From Spirochaetales bacterium (GTDB lineage Bacteria > Spirochaetota > Spirochaetia > DSM-27196 > SLST01): a stretch of DNA of 23,484 nucleotides. Below the pieces are notes generated by a model, which saw nothing but the letters and a program-made list of their open reading frames with translations, was not told the origin of the DNA and ran no database searches. Positions 1 to 6,800 of the stretch are shown here, in pieces. The stretch's first letter is position 1. Every line of letters begins with the position of its first letter. Both the position numbers and the translations under genes were made by a program. The DNA lies in contig SLST01000282.1 of assembly GCA_007130265.1 (NCBI GenBank), positions 1-23,484 of the forward strand, read 5' to 3'.

Positions 1-1479
1 CATCTCCGCCTCGAGCTTCCCCGTCATCGTCTTCACCACCTCCGCGTACCCGGCTTCGTGGTAGACGTTCTTCATCTCGAGCGGATCCGCGCGCAGGTCG
101 AAGAGCTCCCACTCAGGCGGGCCGGATCCGGGGTTCGCCCCCTCTTCCTCGCAGTCCTCGTTGTACCAGTAGATCAGCTTGTAGTCATGCGTTCGGATAC
201 CGTAGTGCGCGAAGGCATTGTGGATGCTGTCCTGGTTCATCCAGTAGCGGTGGTAAGCGAGATCGGTCCAGTCGTCGGGAACCGATCCCTCGAGAAGCGG
301 CTTGATCGACCTGCCCTGCATGTAGTTCGGCTGCGGCAGCCCGGCAACGTCCAGGAAGGTCTGCGCGAAATCGACGTTACTCACCATCGCGTCGCAGGTC
401 GTGCCGCTCTTCGCGAATCCGGGATAACGCGCGACCAAGGGCATCTTGAAGCTCTCCTCGTAGATGAAGCGCTTGTCAAACCATCCGTGCTCGCCAAGGT
501 AGAAGCCCTGGTCGGATGTGTAAATCACGAGCGTGTCGTCGCGCAGGCCCTGCTCGTCGAGGTAGTCGAGCAGTCGACCGACGTTTTCGTCCACCGAGTG
601 GACGCACTGCAGGTACTTCTGCAGGTAGCGCTGGTACTTGAACCGCTTGAGCTCTGCCCGGGTCTCGAAGGTGAAGAGCTCGCCCGTGTTGCGGCAGCGA
701 AGCGAGAAGCCGGCGAGCTCGTCGTCGGCCGGATGGGGGATGAACTTGTGCGATCCCATACCGAGCGTGTAGCCCGGCGACTCGGGGAGCTGCACGAGAT
801 CGAGGTCGTCGTAGGTCATGTCGCTCGCAATGCGCATGTGGGCTTCGGCGGCGGCGCGGGCGCGGTTGTGGTAGTCGTCGTCGTAGGAATCGGGCGTCGG
901 TATAGGGTCGGCATAGAGCGAGCGGTGTTCTGGCTTCGGGTCCCAGGGCCGGTGCGGCGCCTTATGGTGGCACATGAGGAAGAAGGGCCTATCCGGATCA
1001 CGTTCGTCGAGCCACTTCAGGCATTTGTCCGTCGTCACGTCGGTCACATAGCCGGGTTCGACGATCCTCTCGCCCATCTCGTAGAAGACCGGGTCGTGGT
1101 AGATGCCCTGTCCTGGAAGCACGCTCCAGAAGTCGAACCCGGTGGGCCAGTGACGCGGCCCCTGGCCAAGATGCCACTTCCCGATGATCGCCGTCTGGTA
1201 CCCTCCGCTGCGCAGGTGCTTCGCGACGTTCGGCAGCCGGTTGTCGATGTGCGTCGCGAGCGTGGTCACGCGGTTCACGTGATTGTGCGTCCCGGTGAGG
1301 ATCGTCGCGCGGCTCGGCGTGCAGATCGAGTTCGTGACGTAACAGTGGTCGAACCGGACTCCCTCGTTCGCGATGCGGTCGAGGTTGGGCGTCGTGTTGA
1401 CGCGGCTTCCGTAACAGCTCATCGCCTGGCTCGCGTGATCGTCGGTCATGATGAAGAGAATGTTCGGCCTGGTGCTCAT
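1..1479 (-). CDS. Sulfatase, Cys-type (partial, C-terminus beyond window)
   Basis: Type I sulfatase of the alkaline-phosphatase superfamily, hydrolysing sulfate esters, possibly of sulfated polysaccharides. Reading the minus strand from the ATG at 1479 gives 493 uninterrupted codons to the window edge. The N-terminus NILFIMTDDH carries the metal-binding aspartates. C53-T-P-S-R57 is the C-x-P-x-R site whose Cys is oxidised to formylglycine in this family, and GKWHLG lies at 100-105. A later TSDQGFYLGEHG stretch is the usual second metal-binding block. The start is supported by AAAGGAAG four bases upstream. No clear signal peptide is seen, so this copy looks cytoplasmic unless the start is wrong. 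No formylglycine-generating or anSME maturase is in the window. It diverges from an MFS transporter, suggesting joint uptake and desulfation of a substrate. The substrate cannot be read from the sequence. Confidence 0.93.
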   Translation of the reverse strand, partial: MSTRPNILFIMTDDHASQAMSCYGSRVNTTPNLDRIANEGVRFDHCYVTNSICTPSRATILTGTHNHVNRVTTLATHIDNRLPNVAKHLRSGGYQTAIIGKWHLGQGPRHWPTGFDFWSVLPGQGIYHDPVFYEMGERIVEPGYVTDVTTDKCLKWLDERDPDRPFFLMCHHKAPHRPWDPKPEHRSLYADPIPTPDSYDDDYHNRARAAAEAHMRIASDMTYDDLDLVQLPESPGYTLGMGSHKFIPHPADDELAGFSLRCRNTGELFTFETRAELKRFKYQRYLQKYLQCVHSVDENVGRLLDYLDEQGLRDDTLVIYTSDQGFYLGEHGWFDKRFIYEESFKMPLVARYPGFAKSGTTCDAMVSNVDFAQTFLDVAGLPQPNYMQGRSIKPLLEGSVPDDWTDLAYHRYWMNQDSIHNAFAHYGIRTHDYKLIYWYNEDCEEEGANPGSGPPEWELFDLRADPLEMKNVYHEAGYAEVVKTMTGKLEAEM

Positions 1480-1505
1480 GGCGCTTCCTTTCGTGGATTG
1501 CCGCC

Positions 1506-1534
1506 AGTATGCTGGACGAGTCGGCCTTGATCAA
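1506..1534 (-). promoter_or_regulatory. Predicted promoter for the sulfatase
   Basis: On the minus strand TTGATC (1534-1529) is followed by exactly 17 bases and CATACT (1511-1506), which match the sigma-70 consensus at 4/6 and 4/6. Transcription would begin near 1499, leaving a leader of about 20 nt that contains the ribosome-binding site. The -35 box is one half of the palindromic octamer TTGATCAA (1527-1534) shared with the opposite promoter. Confidence 0.45.
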
Positions 1535-1555
1535 GGCGGACCCGCCTCGTATGAT
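1527..1555 (+). promoter_or_regulatory. Predicted promoter for the MFS transporter, with a spacer palindrome
   Basis: TTGATC (1527-1532), a 17-base spacer and TATGAT (1550-1555) match the sigma-70 consensus at 4/6 and 5/6. The predicted start is near 1562, just ahead of the GGAGAAG ribosome-binding site. The spacer contains the perfect inverted repeat AGGCGG-AC-CCGCCT (1534-1547), well placed for a repressor that would block this promoter and perhaps the divergent one. Confidence 0.5.
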
Positions 1556-1575
1556 CGCCTACCGGAGAAGAGAGG

Positions 1576-2844
1576 ATGAGTACGCCGTATACGCCGTCGG
1601 AGACCAAACGCAACACCCGCCTGCTCGTCGCGGAAGGGATCCTGTTCACCGTCGGCCTGGTCTTCTTCGACCCGAACACGGTCCTGCCGCTCCTGATGGA
1701 GCGGCTCACGGGCTCGGCGGTGCTCGTGGGTCTCGTCGGGGCGATCCAGCCGCTGGCGAAGGGCGTTATACCCATCCTCTCCGGCAACTGGATCTCGTCG
1801 CTCGCGCACAAGAAGCGGTTCCTCGTGGGCATGATGGCGGTGGGCAGGCTCCCACTCTGGTTGCTCGGCCTCGCTCTCATCTGGGTCCCGGACGCTCCGG
1901 CCTTCTTCTGGGCCGGACTCCTGCTCCTGGTGCAGATCCTGTTCTGGTTCGGGGATTCCGCCGGTGACCCCGCCTGGATGGACATGGTGGGCAAGGCGGT
2001 CCCGGACGATCGACGGGGCCGGTTCTTCGCAACGCGCCAGGTCGCCGGCGGAATGCTCTCCATCGCCGCGGGTGCGGCGGTCGCCGCGATCCTGGGGTTC
2101 GACCGCGTGAGTTTCCCGGTCAACTACGGGTTCGTCATCACGATTGGCGCGCTCCTATACCTCGCGAACGTGGGAACCTTCGTGGGCCTCGTGGAGCACC
2201 CGAGTCCCACGTCGCGGCGTCTGAGGCTTGGCGCGCTCCTGCGGACCCTGCCGCACTACCTGAGCGCCAACGCGACGTTCGCCCGCACGATGGTCGTCCT
2301 CGTGCTGTTCAACATGTCGCGTCTCAGCCTGCCCTTCTACATCGTCTTCGCGACCCGCACCTTTGGTCTCGACGAAAGCGCACTCGCCGTCTTTCTCCCG
2401 CTCCAGATGGCAGGCCGCATCATGGGCGCGATCATCTGGGGCCATGTAGGCGACCGGCACGGCCACCAGCACGCGATCCGCATCGCGGCCCTTGTGTGCG
2501 CCGTGCCGCCGGTGATCGCCTTCGCCACCGGGTTTCTCGCGCCGGGGTTTCCGTTCCTCATCCCGTTCGGACTGCTCTTCCTGGTCCTCGGCTTCTCACT
2601 CGAGGGGTGGCCTCCGTTCATCAACTACATGCTCGACATCGTCCCGGAGCGCGACCGGCCGCTCTACGCCGGCCTGATGGGAGTCGGGTACGTCCCGGCC
2701 GCCCTCGCCCCGATCATCGGAGGGCTTCTGATCGGACTGTGGAGCTACCAGGGAGTCTTCGGGCTGACGGCGGTGGCCACAACGATCGGCTTCGTTGTCG
2801 GGCTGACGCTTCCGGCGGCGCAACGCTTCACGGCGACTCGCTGA
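1576..2844 (+). CDS. MFS transporter
   Basis: A 422-residue integral inner-membrane protein of the major facilitator superfamily, the usual size for a 12-helix MFS carrier. Long hydrophobic segments begin near residue 18 (LLVAEGILFTVGLVFF) and recur to the C-terminus. A conserved-looking cytoplasmic stretch, DPAWMDMVGKAVPDDRRGRFFATR, lies between early helices and resembles the loop motif of solute MFS carriers found near glycan-degradation genes. The ATG at 1576 is preceded by GGAGAAG at 1564-1570. It diverges from the sulfatase, so a sugar, sulfated sugar or sugar-derived solute is a reasonable inferred substrate, but no residue proves this. The last 17 bases overlap the convergent rarD-like gene. 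Confidence 0.85.
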   Translation: MSTPYTPSETKRNTRLLVAEGILFTVGLVFFDPNTVLPLLMERLTGSAVLVGLVGAIQPLAKGVIPILSGNWISSLAHKKRFLVGMMAVGRLPLWLLGLALIWVPDAPAFFWAGLLLLVQILFWFGDSAGDPAWMDMVGKAVPDDRRGRFFATRQVAGGMLSIAAGAAVAAILGFDRVSFPVNYGFVITIGALLYLANVGTFVGLVEHPSPTSRRLRLGALLRTLPHYLSANATFARTMVVLVLFNMSRLSLPFYIVFATRTFGLDESALAVFLPLQMAGRIMGAIIWGHVGDRHGHQHAIRIAALVCAVPPVIAFATGFLAPGFPFLIPFGLLFLVLGFSLEGWPPFINYMLDIVPERDRPLYAGLMGVGYVPAALAPIIGGLLIGLWSYQGVFGLTAVATTIGFVVGLTLPAAQRFTATR

Positions 2845-3742
2845 GCGCAGCCGGTCTTCGCACGAGCGTCGTGGTATAGATCGCAAGCGCCGTCCAGATG
2901 AGCGCGAAGCTGACCGCATGCGCCGGGGTGAACGGCTCGCGGTAGAAGACGGTCCCGATCAGGAGCATCAGTGTCGGTGCGATGTACTGGAGAAAGCCGA
3001 CGCGCGAGAGCGGAATCCGGCGCGCGGCGGTTCCGAAGAGCAGGAGCGGCGCGACGGTCGCGATACCGGCCCCGGCGAGCAGGAGCGTGATGAGGGGCCC
3101 GGCCGCACCGAAGGAGCCTGCCCCGCCGCGATGGCGCACCACGAGAAAGACGAGCGCGATCGGGGTGATGATGACGAGCTCGACCATGAGACTGACGATC
3201 GCGTTGAGTCGTCCGGTCTTCTTGACGAGACCGTAGAGCGCGAAACTGAACGCGAGACTCAGGCTGACCCAGGGAACGCGCCCGTGGTTCACGGTGAGCA
3301 CCAGCACGCCGACCGCGGCGAGGATGACGGCAACGACCTGGAGACGGCTCAGGCGCTCGTGGAGGACGACAACGCCCAGCACGACGCTGACCAACGGGTT
3401 GATGTAGTAGCCCAGGCTCGCCTCCACGAGCCGATCGGCGTTCACCGCCCACGTGTAGACGAACCAGTTGCCGCCCACGAGGACACCGGCGCCGGCCGCG
3501 GTCAGGAGCGCGCGACGATCGCGGACCGCGACCGCGAGCTGCCGCGACTGCAGCGTCGGCACCAGAACGACAAGCAGCAGGGCGGACCAGATGACCCGAT
3601 GGGCCAGAATCTCGGACGCGGGGACCGCCCCGAGCCACTTCCAGTAGAAGGGCAGTAGCCCCCACAGGAGAAAGGCGAGAAATCCCGAGACGGTGCCGAT
3701 CAGTTGCTCTTTGTCCCTCAGGGGCGCGCCGGTTTCGCTCAT
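2828..3742 (-). CDS. rarD: RarD/EamA family permease
   Basis: A 304-residue inner-membrane protein of the drug/metabolite transporter superfamily, close to the usual length of RarD proteins (about 300). Family landmarks are the N-terminal FLLWGLLPFYWKWL, the ILAHRVIWSALLL segment, NWFVYTWAVN, SLGYYINPL and, in the second EamA repeat, SRVGFLQYIAPTLMLLIG. Ten hydrophobic segments can be picked out. The open frame continues 19 codons upstream, but the ATG at 3742 is preferred because the membrane protein begins right after it and GGGGGA lies about nine bases upstream. RarD was named for a chloramphenicol-sensitivity phenotype, and its natural substrate is not established. It runs away from uvrA and converges on the MFS gene with a 17-bp overlap. 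Confidence 0.87.
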   Translation of the reverse strand: MSETGAPLRDKEQLIGTVSGFLAFLLWGLLPFYWKWLGAVPASEILAHRVIWSALLLVVLVPTLQSRQLAVAVRDRRALLTAAGAGVLVGGNWFVYTWAVNADRLVEASLGYYINPLVSVVLGVVVLHERLSRLQVVAVILAAVGVLVLTVNHGRVPWVSLSLAFSFALYGLVKKTGRLNAIVSLMVELVIITPIALVFLVVRHRGGAGSFGAAGPLITLLLAGAGIATVAPLLLFGTAARRIPLSRVGFLQYIAPTLMLLIGTVFYREPFTPAHAVSFALIWTALAIYTTTLVRRPAALSESP

Positions 3743-3758
3743 ACTCGATTGTCCCCCT

Positions 3759-3787
3759 ATCAGATCGATCCGACCACATGGTGTCAA
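3759..3787 (-). promoter_or_regulatory. Candidate promoter for the rarD-like gene
   Basis: On the minus strand a perfect TTGACA (3787-3782) is followed by 17 bases and TCTGAT (3764-3759, 4/6). The predicted start at about 3752 would fall inside the GGGGGA ribosome-binding site and give a leader of only about 10 nt. Either the transcript is nearly leaderless or the true -10 differs. Confidence 0.4.
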
Positions 3788-3815
3788 GCCGTGCCACAAG
3801 CGGTGTGCGTGTCGG

Positions 3816-3821
3816 TATATT
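3816..3821 (+). promoter_or_regulatory. Possible -10 element for uvrA
   Basis: TATATT is the only AT-rich hexamer just upstream of uvrA and matches the -10 consensus at 5/6. The hexamer 17 bases upstream (GCCACA) is a poor -35. The ATG at 3835 would then be only a few bases from the transcription start. No E. coli-type (CTG-N8-CAG) or Bacillus-type LexA box was seen in 3743-3834. Confidence 0.2.
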
Positions 3822-3834
3822 CGAGTCTACCGCA

Positions 3835-6800
3835 ATGGCTGCATCACGAACGAAGAGGTCCGCGGGCGATCGACCCGTGGCCCATACGATACGAATCGCC
3901 GGGGCCCGGCAGAACAATCTGCGCAACCTCGATCTCGATATTCCGCTCGGGAAACTCACGGTGATCACCGGTGTGAGCGGCAGTGGGAAGTCGTCGCTCG
4001 CCTTCGACACGCTCTACTCGGAGGGTCAGCGGCTGTACGTGGAGACATTCAGCGCGTACACACGGCAGTTCCTCGACCGCATGGATAAGCCGGCGGTCGA
4101 CCGTATTGAGGGAATCCCGCCGGCCATCGCGATCGACCAGACCAACCCGGTACGGACGTCACGGTCGACGGTCGGCACGATGACCGAGCTCAACGACCAT
4201 CTGAAGCTGCTCTTCGCCCGCGCGGCGACCCTCTACTGTCGCGGTTGCGGCCGCCCGGTCCGGCGGGACAATCCTGAGAGTGTGGCCGACGACATAGACG
4301 CATGGAGCGGTCCCGCAGCATCGCACCGTCGGCTGGTCACCTTTCCGGTCGCGGTTCCCGAGCGCCTCTCGGACGAGGAAGTCGAGTCGCTCGTCCGGTC
4401 ACAGGGCTACCGCGGCGTCCACACCCGCGCCGCGGACCTCTGCCACATCATCCAGGACCGCCTTCGTCCGGCCGCCTCGCGCGAACGTCTCGTCGAGTCG
4501 CTCGAACAGGCGATGAGCCACGGGCAGGGGCGATGCAGCGTCTGGGAGATCGACGGAGACGACGCCAGGGAGCACCGGTACTCCGGCGACCTGCACTGCG
4601 CCGGCTGCGACATCCACTACCGCGACCCGGTGCCCAACCTCTTCTCGTTCAACTCTCCGCTCGGCGCCTGCGACACGTGCCGGGGCTTCGGGCGCGTCAT
4701 CGGCATCGACTACGGCCTCGTCATCCCGGACGAATCGCTCTCCATTCTCGAGGGAGCGATCCGGCCGTTTCAGAGCAAGAGCTACGACGAGTGCCGTCGC
4801 GATCTGCTCTCCTACGCCCGGAGGCGAGGCCTGCGCGTCGATGTGCCGTGGAACGAGCTCGCGGAGGAAGACCGCCGGTGGGTGCTCGAGGGAGAGGGCG
4901 GCTTTGACGAGGGCGTCTGGTACGGGGTGAGCCGTTTCTTCGACTGGCTCGAGAGCCGCAGCTACAAGATGCACATCCGGGTGCTCCTCTCGCGCTACCG
5001 CGCGTATCACCGGTGCGACGCCTGCGGAGGAGCTCGGTTGAAGCCGGAGGCACTCGCCTGGCGCATAGGCCCGGACGGCGGGAAGAACCTGCACGACGTC
5101 TCACTCGAGCCCATCGATTCGCTCGGCGCGTTCTTCCGGGAGTTGCGACTGCCGGGGAGCCTCGACGAGGCAACCGAGACGGTGATGAGCGAGATCCAGC
5201 GTCGGCTTGCGTACCTCTGTGAGGTGGGCCTGGGGTACCTCAACCTCGACCGTCAATCGCGGACCCTGAGTGGAGGAGAGGTTCAGCGGGTGAACCTCAC
5301 CACCGCGCTCGGGACATCGCTCGTCAACGCGCTCTTCGTTCTCGACGAACCGAGCATAGGCCTCCATCCGCGCGACGTAGACCGGCTCGTCGGCGTGCTG
5401 CGACGGCTGCGCGACTCGGGAAACACGATCGTCGTCGTGGAACATGACCCGGCGGTGATCTCGGCGGCCGACCACGTGATCGACATGGGACCCGGAGCGG
5501 GGGCCTCCGGCGGCGACCTCGTGTTCACCGGGACTCCCGCACGCCTGCGCCGTTCCCGTACGTCGCTCACCGGCGCCTACCTGAGCGGGAGGAAGAGCAC
5601 CCGGGCACCCACCTCTATCGCGTCGGGAGACCTCCGGAGCAAGTCTGCGGGTTCCACGATCCAGATCCGGGGAGCCCGGGAACACAACCTGAAGGGGATC
5701 GACGTAACGATCCCGATGGGCCAAATCGTCGTTCTCACCGGCGTCAGCGGCAGCGGGAAGAGCACACTCCTTGAGGACGTTCTCTCGCGCGGCGCGAGGC
5801 GCCACCTCGGCGCTCCCACCGAGGAGCCGGGCGCGCACGACGCGATCGACGGGCTCGACGCGATCGACGACGTGGAGCTCGTCGATCAGTCGGCTATCGG
5901 CAAGAGCGCGCGAAGCAACCCGGCAAGTTACGTCGGCGCGTTCGACACGATCCGGTCCGTCTTCGCCCGGCTCGAGTCGGCGCGTGAGCGCGGGCTCTCC
6001 GCCGGCGCGTTCAGCTTCAACTCCGCCGCCGGCCAGTGCCCCACGTGCAAGGGGAGCGGGTTCGAACACATCGAGATGCAGTTCCTGAGCGACGTCTATC
6101 TGCGCTGTGCGGACTGCAATGGCCGAAGGTTTCGCGACGACGTACTCGAGGTTCGCCTGCAGACCGACGACGGCGGCGGGCTCTCGATCGCGGACGTCCT
6201 CGACCTCACCGTGGACGAGGCCGCCGACCGGTTCGCCGGCGACGCCAGGATCCTGCGGGCCCTGCAACCGCTCAAGGACGTGGGACTCGGGTATGTTCGG
6301 CTCGGACAGCCGGTCCCGACATTGAGCGGCGGCGAGGCGCAGCGGCTCAAGCTCGCGAGCCATCTCGCGTCCGGGACCGGCACCGGCGCGAAGTCACACA
6401 TACTTTTTCTCTTTGACGAGCCGACGACGGGGCTTCACTTCGCCGACATCGCGACGCTCCTCGTCGCATTCCGGAAGCTCCAGGCCGCCGGCCACTCGCT
6501 CGTGGTCATCGAACACAACCTCGACGTGATCGTCGCGGCCGACCACGTCATCGACCTCGGCCCCGAGGGCGGCGAAGCCGGCGGTCGGGTCGTATTCGCC
6601 GGCCCGCCGACGGCGCTCGCCGCGTCCGCCACCCATACCGGCCGGGAGCTCGTTCGAGCCGGACTCGTGCCGGCGCCGGCGCACACCGCCTCAGCGGCGG
6701 CTGAGGCGGCAGACTACGCGGCCGGTTCGGACGGCGAACTACAGTCGCGAGTGCGCCGAATCACGATACGGGGTGCACGCGAGCACAACCTGCGTGACGT

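Noticed and set aside
58..1530. 490-codon open frame on the plus strand
   Set aside because: It is antisense to the sulfatase. Its protein is low-complexity V/R/E-rich with no domain, while the minus strand gives a textbook sulfatase with C-x-P-x-R and GKWHLG.
3778..3834. Upstream in-frame start for UvrA
   Set aside because: The extra 19 residues do not resemble a UvrA N-terminus, and the region overlaps the likely rarD and uvrA promoter elements. ATG 3835 is preferred, though neither start has a strong ribosome-binding site.
3743..3834. SOS (LexA) box upstream of uvrA
   Set aside because: I looked for the E. coli-type and Bacillus-type consensus sites and saw neither. Other LexA types cannot be excluded.
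2745..4010. 421-codon minus-strand frame
   Set aside because: Its arginine-rich shadow sequence spans the rarD-like gene and the start of uvrA. The rarD-like frame beside it has real transmembrane pattern and family motifs.
5101..6363. Long minus-strand frames inside uvrA (also 7780-8961)
   Set aside because: They are the high-GC antisense mirror of the UvrA frame, with no family motif and no ribosome-binding site.
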